The notes: generated by a model not told the origin, from the letters alone. Positions 1 to 12,879 are shown, counted from the stretch's first letter. The stretch is DNA of 64,000 nucleotides from Adineta vaga (GCA_021613535.1 CP075497.1:11718001-11782000); one strand, 5' to 3'. Numbers and translations: made by a program.

Positions 1-417
1 AGAACAGGAAATATTTTCTTTTGTTTGATTACTTTTTTCCAAGTACTTCAATTGAAATAAGAATAAAATGCTCATAAATAAAGAGCTTTATTAGACTTAC
101 TCATGCGAAAGTACTTTTTTAAATCATAACAAAAAAAACAAAATAAATCTTTTAAAAATATTACAATCAATTTATTTTTAATCTAATCGATACTATTAAA
201 GAATTCGAAGTACATGAAATTATCTTAATCAGTTTATATTATCACGAATAATTCGTGTGATCAAACACTTTGTTGTTTTTTTGAAAGGTACATTCTAATT
301 TTGAAGATTTGTTCTTTGCTTTTTATTATATGAGAAAAGAAAAGAACATAATTCATTTCGACGAATTAACACAGATACTAATAATCGCATACGGAAATAA
401 ATAATTTTCTTTGACTT
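1..417. other. Gene-free stretch downstream of the RNF41-like gene
   Basis: AT-rich sequence with no reading frame, repeat or RNA gene that I can support. It lies 3' of the minus-strand RNF41-like gene and probably holds its 3' UTR. Confidence 0.5.
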
Positions 418-1766
418 CTATTCAACACCATGTGCAAATATCATGACAATACCAGGTTCTGTAACTAAAAAATTCAAATCAAAATTTTCTCTACATCAAA
501 TAGTTTTCGATCTTCATACTCATCAATTGATCCATATGTCGATTATCACAACCAAGTACAACTACTGCTTGTTTACCTATAATACGTCGACAAACATAAC
601 TTTCATAATGTCGTCTATTCAACTGTCGGAGTTTCTAAAAGAAATCAATTCATTTGTTTTTTTTTCAATAAACTATTGATTTCAACGTACCAAGTGTGGA
701 TAAACCTTGTGGCCAATGTCGTTCATGTGCATTTTCCATAAGATCATTGGTTATATTTATTGGACAACCACTTTCTAATAGAGCACGTTTAATAACTGCT
801 TGTAAAACACCATCAGGAGTTGAAATCATTCCACCCCAACGTGTCACCCGTGCCAATTGTAAACTAATCGACCATCTAAATGAATTCCAAATCATATCAT
901 CAATAAATATCTCATTTAATTTTACCTTAAAATTTCATCATTTTCTACTCGTTCAAAGACTCGAGATATCGTTGGATTATTCATACGAAGAACACGAATG
1001 AATTCCTATGAATAAAAACACAAAAAAACAAATTCCTCGATTAGTCATTTAGAAAATTTTTACTTGAAGTGTTCGAACTTCTCCTTTATACAAATCCATA
1101 TCCGTTCGATATCTTTGTAATTCATTTTTAACATTATCAAGTTCATTTCTCAATGATTGAATACAATTATGAGTCTATTTGATTCGAAAATAATATTTAA
1201 AAAACAAGAAATATATCGAAAGAATATTCTTACAGTAGCATTATCTTTTGATATCATCATTCCACATCCATTTTCACATTCAATTAATTTCTTTGGATTA
1301 AACTCACATTCAGCTAAATGATTTGCAAGTGCATCTAATTTAACTATTGCTGTACATCCTTCATTTTCACATGTAATATTCAATCTAGTTAAATAAATAC
1401 AATGGATGAAATTAAATCAAGAATTCAAACTTACCGACTAAGTAAGTTTTTTAAGATTCGTGGAACGGGTTTTAATTGATCTGATTCCATTGGTGTTCGA
1501 TCGATCGGACATGTTTGAACACGTGAAAGCCATTCATTAATACAAATCTAATAGAATTTAAAATGAAAAAAATGAAGTTATTTTGTGATATTTACTTGAC
1601 AAAAAGCATGTTCACATGTTGGAGCATGAAGAGGATCTTGAAGAACACCACCACAAATCGCACCTAAGAAAAAATTCTTTCAACGAAATCTTTTTTTTTA
1701 AATCATAGACATACAAGTTAGTTCTTCATCTACACCATTAGGAAAACGTTGAATATCAAAACCCAT
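418..1766 (-). CDS. RNF41: RNF41/NRDP1-like RING E3 ubiquitin ligase
   Basis: Multi-exon gene read on the minus strand. The first exon starts MGFDIQRFPNGVDEEL, matching the NRDP1 N-terminus. It splices into a RING finger (CAIC...CEHAFC...CI...CPID), then a zinc-finger segment (NITCENEGC, CEFNPKK) and a C-terminal substrate-binding region (ARVTRWGGMISTPD, NAHERHWPQG, then GIVMIFAHGVE and stop). In animals NRDP1 ubiquitinates receptor and signalling substrates such as ErbB3; that role is carried over from the family. Start and stop are clear. The join near 620-690 is not: the conserved ETRQ-NRR segment reads through only if one C is ignored, or if a weak donor (ATA|GTTTAT) is used that adds residues. 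The internal exons are my own splice calls. Confidence 0.88.
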
Positions 1767-4408
1767 CTTTAATTATCAATCAGACTATTTACAAAAATGA
1801 TTGTCCTTCATTGTAATGGAAAAATGTGATTGTCAAATGATCATCGTTATCGGATGGCTGATAAGACTAACCAGTGTTAAACGATGTTGTTTTTTCTCAT
1901 TAGTGACAACTATTGAAATGAAAATAAGTTATATCGACATCTATAAAACAAACTGATTTCAAATGAACTTGTGAAAGATTGAAAATATTTTGTTCGTTGG
2001 AAGAAAATGTTTGGCAAAGTTTTTTCCTTGAGAGAATATCGAACATTCTTCGTTATAATTGACGTATAAATCTTCTATTAGAATATGTGTGCTTCTCACT
2101 TGGTAGAAAAAAAAACTAATCCAACATATTTACAGTAACTATTACATGATTTTGATTCATGCGGCTTTAAGATTAATAATGAAACCGAAGGAAATGTTAT
2201 TTTCTTGGATAAAAAATGACCTTGAAATCATCTATTTAAGCGACAGATTTGACATGTCTAGTTAATATCTCATATCAATTCGAAATTGTTACTATTTATA
2301 TTTAATCGAAAGAAAATCTGTCATTGATAAATATCTCACAAACATTCTTAACTTAATCTAATCAAAAGACAACATAAGTATTTCCAAACCACTTAATTCT
2401 TATCATCAATGACATAAAACTAATGTCTTTTTTTTTCTTTAAATTTAATACTCATTTGTTGATATGAATCGAAGAGAATTTTTCTCAATTGACTATCGAG
2501 ACGTGAGCTAACAAATCGATTTATTCTCAAACATGCGTCCATATACAGTTATCATACTAAATACATATTGAGTAGGAGGAGGAGAAGAGAAAACGAATGA
2601 TTTTGTTGTCTGATGTATATATGTGAAAAAAAAACGAACGAAAAACGTGCCATTTAATAATTTACTATTCCTAGTTGATATGAATTCGACACCTGATCGA
2701 AATCGACTATCAATTTACTTAACGTGCCGATCATTGTCTCATTTTCAAGAGAAACAAAAAACCTCTTTATTTAGTTTTTACACGTGTAGATTTAACAGTC
2801 AATAAGAAATTTTCTCGTTTTATTGTCATTAGATCACTGTAGAAGGAAAGAATCAAGATTTTTTGACTTTATTTCTATTGAATTTTCACACGAAAAATGA
2901 TAAAATAAAACGGAACTTTTCAATCTGTTAGCAAGCAACAAGAAAGATGAAAACATAGCCGATTGATGCCACCTTTTTCTTTCTCTCCACCGACAAACGA
3001 TGATTTCCGGCTTGAGAACATAACGTTCAGGATATCGAACCGATGAGCTAAATATCAAGTCAATATTGCTGACAGACATTCAATAACCTTGTTGAAAATT
3101 TCAACTCTTTCTTTTTTTGCCGACATACCGCATTTTCTTTCTCTTTTTCTCAAGATGGTTGACAAACATTAGAAAGTAAGTACTCTTTTTTTTTCTTCGA
3201 TTTCGTCTATATTTAAAACATCTATGTATATATGCTGGTTGAGAGTGATGCATAGATTAATGTCATCGATTATTTACAGTGTAACATAAGACTTCCTTTG
3301 CTCTTGCTCAGGCCGATGTCTTATTTCTTTTCATCTTGTTTCTTACGTTGATGGGAGAAAGTAATAGTAAAGAAAAGTTTGTTGATCATGATTGAGCATA
3401 CTAATTCTTACGTGAATAAGGCAAGGAGGATGTTTTTCTTTTTCTTACGAAAATTAAACAAATAAGATACCGAAAGAGAATGAATGAAAATGTAATTATC
3501 TTTCTTATTTCTCATTGAATAGTGAGTGACGCCGTGAAAAAGATAAGCTTTGCTTCAGGCATCGTCTTGTGTCGCGTGTCTCTTCACATTTTTTTTTGAA
3601 GTGGTATGGTGAACATCGAATTCAGGTGGTGAAAAAGAAGAAGAAGAAGAAAAAAACTCCATCAGATTAACAGACCACCTATCCATGTTAGTGTTTGCAT
3701 CATTGTATTTAAAAAACATAACTCATTCGATCGAAGATGAGAATCTTTTGAAAAGAAACAGTGAATCCCGACTAATCGGCTTATGACAGAAGCATTCAAA
3801 TTCAACAAATACTGTTTCATATTCACGCTCACTCAGCATGAATCAAATAAACAGTATACATTTCTCTGTTCTCTTCCCTAGAAATTCCTATCAATGATGA
3901 GTTTCTCTTTGGGCATATGTTCAATGTAATACAGTTAGTGAAAGAAGACTTTCGTTAATCTAAATAAAAAGGGAAACTAATTGATGTCATCATTATCAAA
4001 TCATAGAAGAACAATAGTAAAGTCAAGCTTTTTCTTTGATTGACTTTTCTAGTGAATATATTCATAGTGCTCTTGCAGTTTTATTGACACATAGGCTAAT
4101 CTCTCCACCCACCATCTTCTGTCAACAAATACTAGAGTTATTGAACAAAAAGAAGACGAAGAAGAAGAAAAGCGCAAATCTCGCAATATGTGTCAACAAT
4201 TTTCAAGAGTAGACATCATTACATCCAATTAAATAGCTTTTCATTTGTTTAACAGCTTTTTTTTCCCAAATGTGTGTTATCAAAACAAGAGAAAAATGAA
4301 TATGACGCTTCATATTTATTCATTTACACTGTTCGCCCACGAGCTTTAAGACAGACACAACATACAAACAAAAGAGAGAGAAAGAAAAGAGAGAAAGAAA
4401 AAATGAAG
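1767..4408. other. Long gene-free stretch between RNF41-like and OTX genes
   Basis: About 2.6 kb of AT-rich DNA with purine- and pyrimidine-rich runs (for example GAA repeats near 3637-3655 and 4150-4170). No spliceable conserved coding segment was seen. Its position directly 3' of a developmental regulator makes cis-regulatory DNA plausible, but nothing in the sequence proves it. Confidence 0.4.
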
Positions 4409-5566
4409 TTAATTGAAAATTTTAAAGTTTTGATGATGATGATGATGATGTGATGTTGGCCAACCCATAAATTCCTCACCTGTTCGTCCATACATTGCTG
4501 TTGGTTGAAGAAAATCCATATCTTGATTACGATATGTTAATGCACTTGTCGCCGTTCCATACATCGGTGGACTATTCGCTGCTGTTGAATTCGTTTTATA
4601 GATATGTGGAGGTTCATTGCTATAAAAAAGTCCACTTGGATACGTTGATTGATTTGGACTATAAGATGTTGGATACATATGATGATATGCAGCTGCTTGA
4701 GATGACCAAGCAGCTAAAGATGAGGCTGCAGCGACAGCAGCAGTTGAATTATCTGATGTTGGTGAACGATAAAATGTATTGCTTGTCGTTGAATTTGATG
4801 AACATAAACTATTACTACCACCACCATTTAAACTATTTGTACTTGATGTTGATGGTGGTGAACGATTATGTGTCGTTTGAGAAGAATTTATTCGACCATT
4901 TGGACTAATCATTGATGGACTTTTAGCTTCACGTTTACAAGCAGGTATTGTTGTTGAAAGTGAAGTATCATTGGATGAATTTGATTTGTCATGTATACCA
5001 CTATTGGATGATGATGATGATGGTTTTTTTGTTGCTTTATCTTGTTGACGACATTTAGCACGACGATTTTTAAACCAAACCTAGAGTTATGAAATGAAGT
5101 TCTTTCTAAATATATAAATATATTAGGAATTTCTATACTTGTATTCTCGATTCAGGTAAGTTAACTTTTAATGCAACTTCTTCACGCATAAATATATCAG
5201 GATAACGTGTTCGATCAAATAATGTTTCAAGTTGATCAAGTTGTGCACGTGTAAATGTTGTTCGCTCACGTCTTTGTTTTCTCTGTGATGAACCTATTTC
5301 ACACACTCAGAAAATGAATAATTAATATAGAAGAGAAAAATCTGTTCTACCATTATAAGATAAAGCCGAAAATGAATCGGGATGTTGAGGAAAACCAAAT
5401 GCAAATTGAACACCTTTTGTTGGATCTGAATAACCAAATTTCAATGCTGTCGGGTCATTTGCTGCCATTGATGATGCAGCAGCCACATAATTCGAGTAAT
5501 AATCACCTAATGGTGGTGACGGATATTTTGCCGTTCCACTGGTACTATTAACGGAAGCCACGATTG
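4409..5566 (-). CDS. OTX: OTX-family paired-class (K50) homeodomain transcription factor, 5' exon not found
   Basis: Three exons on the minus strand: about 5566-5351, 5293-5139 and 5080-4409. The homeodomain crosses the second intron. It starts [14 protein letters not shown], continues [20 protein letters not shown] and ends with [13 protein letters not shown] in the next exon. This is the OTX signature, with lysine at homeodomain position 50 (bicoid-type DNA specificity), and it differs clearly from goosecoid. The C-terminal part is low complexity: serine, asparagine and alanine runs and a histidine run just before the stop. OTX proteins pattern the anterior head and brain. The first visible exon opens at a splice acceptor (TATAG|CAATCG) with no ATG, so the initiator exon lies further upstream (above 5570) and I could not place it. 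Confidence 0.92.
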
Positions 5567-5569
5567 CTA

Positions 5570-8272
5570 TAGGATAAATAATAACATAAGAGTATAATCT
5601 ACGGATTTTATTTTTAAATAAATAAAAGTCTTTGGCTTTTTTTCTTCTTTTCTACGTTAACTGGGATAAGACTATCCTCAATCGGCATTAACACGTGTCA
5701 GATTTCATGCATTTATGATTGAATAAGGTGATGGATGAGGCGTGTTGGTAACATCGAGATAAATCGGGGCTAAACTCATAAATAAATACTTACCGGGTTT
5801 TTTTTCGTCTTAGTTAAGATATACCAATGTAAATGAATGAATGAATAGGAATCGTCTCAAACTTCAAATAGATTAGAACTGATGATGAAAAAAAACATCG
5901 AACACGCACAATCTTTTTCTCTTTCTCTCCTTCTCTCTCTCTCTCTACCTCTTTCTCTCTCTCTTGTTCTCCATTTTCTCTCATTCCACGGTAATGAAAC
6001 GAGTGTATCACGCGACGATCGTTAGTCGTTCTTGATTGACAAGCAATGTGTGTGTGTTTTTCTTGTTTTCTTTATCCAATCAAAACTTTTCTTCATATCA
6101 ACTGAAAGAAAAAAAACTTGATTTTTCTTTCAACCAATCAGAAATAAGATACATTTAAACCAATGAAAAAAACAATCTTTTGCTAACAGGAAAATTTCCA
6201 TGTATACGGGTACAAATAGTGTATCTCTTTTCTTTCCTTTTCTTTTCTTCAGCTTGAAATAAAGGATTAGATTGTGTGAACAACTTGTTATGATGCCAAC
6301 ATCAAATTGAAATCTATATCTTCAGGCAAATCTGACCAAGATGAATCACGTATGAAATAGAAATTCTTCGTCTATTTTTTTCCTATTAACATATTAGACA
6401 CCTGTTTTTTTATCATCATCGTCGTCTTTATTGACAATATTGACTCTGCTCATCAAATGATATGCATAAAGAATAAGATAAGCTTGAGACACTCTCACAT
6501 ACCACGCACATTAACATAGACTCTATATACGTTTGATCATCTTTGTACACACTTATCATATTTGAGCGAAAAGAATGTATGTTGTTTACCTCATGGCATT
6601 TTTCTATTCTATATGTTGATCTAATTAATATGGTAATACATTAACTAAGAAAAAGAAAGATCCGAAAGGAATGTTCTTTCGTGTGTGTGTATGTGTATGT
6701 TCTTTCTTCTATTCTGCGACATGTGCAGTAAAAAAAATGGCAATTAATTTACGTTTTTTTTTCTTTAGCTTCGAGATGAATGTGCGTGACAGTGGCACGC
6801 ACACACGTCAATCACAGTTGTCATCTACCTGTATGTCCCATGACATTCATTAGAGCGCATCAATTGAGAAATTCGAGTGCTTGTTCATTTTTTTGTCTTG
6901 ATAATTGAAGTCGAGAAGACTTTCGTCTTTTGAACATCGTGGGAAACTTTTTTACTCTTTCTTCTTTTTATGAAAGAAAAAAAAAGAAGTAAATTATTCA
7001 GAAGATAATAGACGAAGAGAAGACGTCTATTGTTTGATTGTACGAATATCAATTCCGCAAATGATTGAAGACAAAGAGAGCAAGAAAGAAAGAAAGCGTC
7101 GTTTAAAGACGCGGAAAATCGGATCATAATCGTTGAATAAAAAAAACAAAATTCATTAAATATAAATCATTTCTTTTGAAATGAATCTTTTTGATTAATT
7201 GTTGATGTTGAATAGAACTTTCTACACTATGAAGGCAAAAGAACAACAATCTTATTTCAATGTCATGAAAAATATAGAAGACCATTTTCTAACTTGATGA
7301 TAATCTTCTTTAGAAATATTATAAAAAAAACACACATACAATTATTTCTTGTCAAAAGATGAGAAAATTGATTTTCTCTAATCCTTTAAAATTAAATTTC
7401 AATTTGTTCGGATAGTTCAAAGAAAATTCTTGGAGTACTTAATTTTATAAACTAATGACAATGTCGTAAATTGTACTAAATGGTCATTATGCAATGGAAA
7501 ACTAATCAGTTAATTAAAAATGTATGACAAAAACTTGGGATATGACAGGTAACAATTGCACAGAGTGATGCATATTTAGTTGATTGTAGACAGGAGATGG
7601 AATGATATAATTGTCAGAATCATTTTATAAAAAAATGGTATTTTGTATCCAATCATTCCATTTTTTGCTGATGAAAAACTTTAGTCTTATTCTTAAGACA
7701 TATTTTATTCGTAGAAACGTACTGAGTCACCTCTAGTAAGACGGTGAATACGTTTGACGACAGAAAACTGCTATATAAACAGGAGCGCAACTCTTCTTTT
7801 AATATTTTCAGAAGTGAAGGAAAAGGATGCTACACCCGACGTATCCTCTTGGTATGGCCCTACTTATTCGAATTGATTGAGAAATAGTATTTAACAAAGT
7901 TTTGTATTCTGAAAAGTACTCCTTATTAACTTGTTATCTGATCCAAGCTTTGTAAATATCTCCGGCTTGAATAATTCTTTAATGTATTTTTTTCCGATTG
8001 AATCCGATTAGTAATCAGTTCGTTAAGAACTGACAAACTTTCACACTAACTCTAAGAATAGTATCAGACACTGGATTTGCAATCTATAACTTATTAAATA
8101 GGAATGATTCAGACATTTTCTTAAAATAAATATAATCCAAAGTGTAACTCTTGTCGCAAGTTCTCAGGGTTAGATGTAAACTCTATCGTTTATTGAGAGA
8201 GAGTGAGAGAGAATTAGCAAACAAGAAAAAAACAAGTAAATCGAGTTAAATACAAAATATAAACAAAATAAG
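5570..8272. other. Long gene-free stretch upstream of OTX
   Basis: About 2.7 kb. It should contain the missing first exon and the promoter of OTX. It also holds a CT-rich low-complexity tract (about 5910-5970) and short TG runs near 6048 and 6681. Small open frames here have simple-sequence composition and are not supported as genes. Confidence 0.4.
5910..5972. repeat. CT-rich simple repeat
   Basis: A CT/CTTT-rich pyrimidine tract about 60 bases long, upstream of the OTX exons. Ordinary microsatellite-like sequence. Confidence 0.7.
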
Positions 8273-8986
8273 TTATAAACGTTTTTTTTTGGCTTTTTTA
8301 GTTTTTGTTGTTAATGTTGGTTCTTGTCGAGGATTTTGATCGAGTAATTCCATAATTTTATTTAAAATTTTATCGTGTTGTTTATTTAGAAGATTTTCAA
8401 CATAATCTGTTTGCTGTGATAGATCTGATTGTTTAACTGTTAAACTTTGTGTTTGAGTTTTATTTTGGTCATTTGTAATAAGAATTTGTTTTAATAAACG
8501 TATTTGTTCTTCACTTTCATAGTTACATTGATCAAATTGATTGATTTGATCTTTGATTTGTTGAAATTTTGCTTCAAATTCTTTGATTTTACTGGAATCT
8601 GTATGAGAATTTTGATGATTTTCATTCATTAAACGTTGTAAACTATATTTCGATTTCATATCCTCGTATTCGGAACATTTTTCATCCAATGTTTTTTGTA
8701 AAGCATCAATTTTTGCTTCGGAATGTTTAAGTTCAGTTCGTAGTTGATTAACTGTTGATGATTCATTTGGAATATAATCAATATCAAAAATTGAATGTGG
8801 ATGTTGCTCTTGCAATCCATGCAAACGTTTATTTTCATTTTCCAAATCAGATATTCGTTTATTTAAGATCTCAATATCATTTTCATGATTTTGTTTGAGA
8901 TTTTCAATTGTTTTATATAATTTCTGAAGTAAATCAGATAAACTTATACATGATGTTGTTGTTAGACGTTTAGGAGTGATTGACAT
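8273..8986 (-). CDS. Coiled-coil protein of unknown function
   Basis: A single-exon 237-residue frame with a clean ATG. It is rich in glutamine, lysine, glutamate and leucine, with heptad-like segments at about residues 15-60, 75-125 and 135-180, so it should form coiled coils. The C-terminus is very basic (TKTKKAKKKRL), which could be a nuclear or nucleolar signal. The motif LENENKRLH near residue 48 recalls CCDC74/CCDC92-type coiled-coil proteins, but that match is too weak for a name. Codon use and the long uninterrupted frame support a real gene. It lies 3' of SNU13 on the same strand, about 430 bases away. Confidence 0.7.
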   Translation of the reverse strand: MSITPKRLTTTSCISLSDLLQKLYKTIENLKQNHENDIEILNKRISDLENENKRLHGLQEQHPHSIFDIDYIPNESSTVNQLRTELKHSEAKIDALQKTLDEKCSEYEDMKSKYSLQRLMNENHQNSHTDSSKIKEFEAKFQQIKDQINQFDQCNYESEEQIRLLKQILITNDQNKTQTQSLTVKQSDLSQQTDYVENLLNKQHDKILNKIMELLDQNPRQEPTLTTKTKKAKKKRL

Positions 8987-9414
8987 TTTGCCAAAGAATG
9001 ACTCTTAACTAGAACAAAAAAAAAACAACAAGAAAATTGTAATACCTATGCATAATATATTTTAAAAAGAAGCACATTCACCGGAAGATTAAAAGTCACC
9101 CTCATCCTCGACAAAGGATCTTGCGCCTGAATAATTTGGGTTTTCTATATACATCAAACAATCTGAGAAACGAACTCTTTGAACACAGAATTTCTTGATT
9201 AGTATTAAAGATTCCTGGTTTGTTCTATATAAAATATTTCTAAATGAAACTAAATCTATTCCTACATGATGTGTTTTTTATTTCATTTCATCAAACACAA
9301 ATAACGGTGACACAGAAATAACAAGAAAAACAAAAGAAAAAAAGAAAAAAAGTAACAAAACATTTTCTTTCTTTTTTTTCAAAACACATATTTCTTCTTC
9401 TTCTTTGCTTTATT
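8987..9414. other. Intergenic stretch
   Basis: Separates the coiled-coil gene from SNU13. A-rich runs and the probable 3' UTR of SNU13; nothing else seen. Confidence 0.5.
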
Positions 9415-9917
9415 TTAAGTAAACAATTTTTCAATATTTTGTTTTAAGGTTTGAATTTGTGCTTTTAATTGTGAACCTTCATTGATCGTTATACTTGCAC
9501 TAATCACTGGACGTGTAACACCACAAGCACGACCTAATGCTTGTTTGCTTCGTACAAATACATACGGAACGTTCTTATCTTCACATAATAATGGTAAATG
9601 CATTAAAATTTCAATTGGTGTTGCATCAGCAGCCATAACTTCATAAACAAAGGAGAATTTTCGTTTTATTATCATAAAAATATTAACTTACTGATTAATT
9701 CTGATTTACCACGATTAAGTGTTTTTGTTGCTTCATTAGCACCTTTACGTAATTGACGCTAAAATAGTTATTTTCAACAATAAGAAAACATCGAATGAAT
9801 CAATTGAATTTAACTTACATAGTTTTGTGCTTGATGAACAAGTTCGAGAATATCTTTGGTAAGTTTAGCATCAGCTAATGGATATGCTTTTGGATTGACA
9901 TCACCTTCAGCAGACAT
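9415..9917 (-). CDS. SNU13: SNU13 / NHP2L1 (15.5K) U4 snRNP and box C/D snoRNP protein
   Basis: Three exons on the minus strand encode about 127 residues. The start reads [20 protein letters not shown], followed across introns by [19 protein letters not shown] and then [34 protein letters not shown] and a short C-terminal helix. This is near-identical to the animal 15.5K protein of the L7Ae/L30e/S12e kink-turn RNA-binding family, including the conserved RGANE RNA-contact motif. It binds the U4 snRNA 5' stem-loop and box C/D snoRNAs in the nucleus and nucleolus. Length matches the family. Confidence 0.97.
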
Positions 9918-10062
9918 GATTGATTTTATTTGAAATAGATATTCGATTTGAATTAATCTGTAAAAGAAGAAGGAAATGAATCAATTCCACCGATATTTAA
10001 AATTATCAAGCAAAAATAAATAAATAATATATATATTTAAAAAAAAAGAGAGAGAAAACTGT

Positions 10063-11972
10063 TTAATGCACAATTTTAGGTAGAACAAAAAGATGATGAA
10101 AATCATCGAAATCATAGGTATGTCTCATTGATAAATCTGTTAATTTCAAACCGCCAATTTTCTACAAAAGAAAATAAAAGAAATATTTTCAACTTTGAAT
10201 ATTCATTTTACTTTTAATCCACATGTTAATGGAACAAGTTCTAATTCTATATCATAGGTATGATGTGCTTCTAATCGTCCTAATTGTTTACTAATAATTC
10301 CAATCCATAGGAATTGTTCACGTTTAGAAAATGAACTATCGAATGTTAATGCTAAATCCATCGGTCGTTGTGTACAATTTAAAATTCTTATAGAACATTT
10401 TTGAGCTTCCTCAACATAACATTGACCTTGACCACGCATTAGAAATATACGTAAATCAGGCAAATATCCAAGATTTGTTGTAGCAATTGATGGAGTCTAA
10501 GAAGAATAAGAAAAGAGATAGAAATTCGAATTGATTAAAAACGAAAGATTTACTGGTTTAGGAAGTTGATTAGTTTGTAAACGACCACGTTCACCAAAAC
10601 CAGACATCCAAACAATATCAAGTTTCCCTAATGTTGATGTCGAATGTATTTCTTCAAATGTTGCATCATCTCGAGGTTTTAAATAAAACATATAAGTAGT
10701 CGTTTCACTTGGCCGAATAAAATGCCATGCTTCACAAAGTGAACTAAACAAAGAGAACAAAAAACAAGAATATTTCATCGATAATTACACTAATTCATAC
10801 TTCTCAGAATTTTCATGATGAAGATTATTCATATTCGTAACTGTATATGCATGAGATGTTTCTAATTCCACAGTTCTATTTGACAAAATGCAAATGATGA
10901 TAAATAAATTCAAGTTTTTATTCAAACAAACGTCATATTCAAAATGGTTGGTGTCTGATTTTGAATATCGGCAACAATATAATATTCATCATGCTAAAAA
11001 AGAGCAGAAAAAAAACTCAAAGATTTCGAAAACATGAACACAAGACAATTCTTACCCGAGCACCGGATATAAATCGTGTTTTAAGATCAATTGGTTTACC
11101 AACCTTGAATAGAATTTCTATTATCATAGCTCCGAAATGTAAATGTTACTTACAGGTAATTTAAATACTTTTTTTAAATTATATTTCTCCCCATTTTGAT
11201 CAGAACAAGTAACAGTACACACTAAACTAAAAGTAATTTTTCGGTTTAGATAAATATTTCAACATTGTTTGATCAAAACAAACGGGAGAATTGCGGAAAG
11301 ATAAGATAACGAGTTATACAATCACTTACGAATGATTGCCGAGTTCTTTAACTTCATGTTGTAAAACACGTGAGATGCTTTGATCCGGCGCTAATTCAAT
11401 TCGATTCGAATCAGTTTGATCGGTTGAATTCAATGTAATCCGTTGTGTAGCTGTTTGAATATCTGTCTAGAATCAATCGAAAAATATTGCATAATTCCAT
11501 AGAAAATTCATATTACCTTAAGAATTACATCTCGTAGTGTATGATCACTTTGATTATGTAGCGCAACGATTGCGGAAAATATTTCACCCAAAAACACATT
11601 CCTAATTACAAAAAAGAAGATCAAACACTTTTCAAAAAACCAAAAAAAAATACCCAAAACTATATGGAAGTACGAGTAAATGACTTAATACTGAATGATC
11701 ATTTCCAATGGCCATATCATTTGACTGTCCGGTAAGAAATGCATCTACCGATGAAGACGATCCTTCGTCGCCATAGACTGGAATATTTTGATACAATGCC
11801 GGTTTAGATAATCGCATAACTGAAAGAAAAAAAAATTTTGTTCTTTTTCATTCGATTAAACTTAATATTAACCTCGAACAGCCAGTGGTTCACCATTTTT
11901 CGTTGTATCTAACGATGTTGTTGATGTTGCATTTAGAGAAGTAGCACTGGAATTTATAATAGGGACTGACAT
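10063..11972 (-). CDS. TRAPPC13: TRAPPC13, trafficking protein particle complex subunit 13
   Basis: Multi-exon gene running from ATG at 11972 (MSVP...) to TAA at 10063. Spliced segments align in order with TRAPPC13. There is an N-terminal MRLSKPALYQNIPVYGDE, then LPYSFGNVFLGEIFSA, a segment ending LQHEVKELGNHSLVCTVTC, then GKLDIVWMSGFGERGRLQTN, a mid-C-terminal NCTQRPMDLAL, and a tail with a YDFDDF motif before LPKIVH. TRAPPC13 is a peripheral subunit of the metazoan TRAPPIII tethering complex, acting in ER-Golgi traffic and autophagy. At least seven exons with short introns. Internal exon edges are inferred from GT/AG sites and frame. Confidence 0.93.
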
Positions 11973-12067
11973 AATAAATTACATATCTAGAAATAACACT
12001 TATTGAATTTCAAAAAGAAAAAAACAACAAAAACAAAGAAAAAAAATCACATTGATCAAACTAAAGA

Positions 12068-12619
12068 TTAATTGTTAACAATATTATCTGTTTTCTTCTC
12101 GTCTTCAGCACCGGTCCTAGGAGTACTTGCAGATGAAAGTTCAATAATATGAATAGATTTTTTTTCCTGAGATAATTTTATATTGATCTGTTCGTCATCA
12201 CTATCATCGGAATCGACGTCCGATTGAGAGGGTGAAGCACCATTTGGACAAAACATTAAATTCATTTCAATTCTTTGTCTATTATCGTCATCGTCGTCTG
12301 AATCTGAATCTAATTCAATCCGAACATTTTCGCCGGATTTTATTTGAGATAATAATGTTTGATTTGCATCCGTTAATATTGGTAAAAACTGTTTACAACG
12401 TGATATTAAATCACTGCTATCAATACGAATTGTTGATAAACGTTCATTTCTTTGGACATTATCAGTTGAGCTAATTGGTTCATCGAAATAAACATTTTTT
12501 GAAACATTTTTTTTCAAAGCAGAAAAAAAATCTTCGGAACTTTCGGCTTCATCTTCACATTGTAAATGTTTAAAATTCCACGATGATGAATTTTTATTCG
12601 AAGAAACATCATCGGTCAT
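12068..12619 (-). CDS. NOPCHAP1 (C12orf45)-like acidic protein
   Basis: A single-exon 183-residue acidic protein. The central block STIRIDSSDLISRC...FLPILTDANQTL, then an aspartate run, then IEMNLMF, follows the order seen in NOPCHAP1. In the human protein this is a VRIE...FLP...AN motif followed by a short hydrophobic strand after an acidic patch. NOPCHAP1 helps load NOP58 onto the AAA+ R2TP machinery during box C/D snoRNP assembly. If correct, this gene sits two genes from SNU13, another C/D snoRNP component, which may be coincidence. The family match is short, so confidence in the name is moderate; that it is a gene is well supported. Confidence 0.7.
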   Translation of the reverse strand: MTDDVSSNKNSSSWNFKHLQCEDEAESSEDFFSALKKNVSKNVYFDEPISSTDNVQRNERLSTIRIDSSDLISRCKQFLPILTDANQTLLSQIKSGENVRIELDSDSDDDDDNRQRIEMNLMFCPNGASPSQSDVDSDDSDDEQINIKLSQEKKSIHIIELSSASTPRTGAEDEKKTDNIVNN

Positions 12620-12879
12620 CTAGAATGAAGAATTTTATCAAATGAAGAACAATATTTTCTAAACTGAACAAAGAAAATAAGTTCTTCATCCCAATTCAAT
12701 TCAATTGACTCCAAATAACCAATCTAATCTTTATCGATGTTAACAAATGCATTAGTGTGTTAGATCAAATGCATTACACTTTTTCCTCTTTGGCTGTCGC
12801 TTAGAAACAATTCAAATTTGTAACTAAATGAATCTAAGAGATTCTTTTACACTATATCTTACGCGCGAAGGCCGGAACG
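12620..12879. promoter_or_regulatory. Divergent intergenic region between NOPCHAP1-like (-) and FBXO16-like (+)
   Basis: 260 bases separate two start codons pointing away from each other, so the promoters of both genes must lie here or overlap the genes. No TATA box stands out. Confidence 0.45.

Noticed and set aside
443-679. 78-residue plus-strand open frame
   Set aside because: Overlaps the conserved last exons of RNF41 on the other strand.
4495-4908. 137-residue plus-strand open frame over OTX
   Set aside because: Antisense shadow of the OTX C-terminal exon; its composition follows from the complement of serine/alanine/histidine codons.
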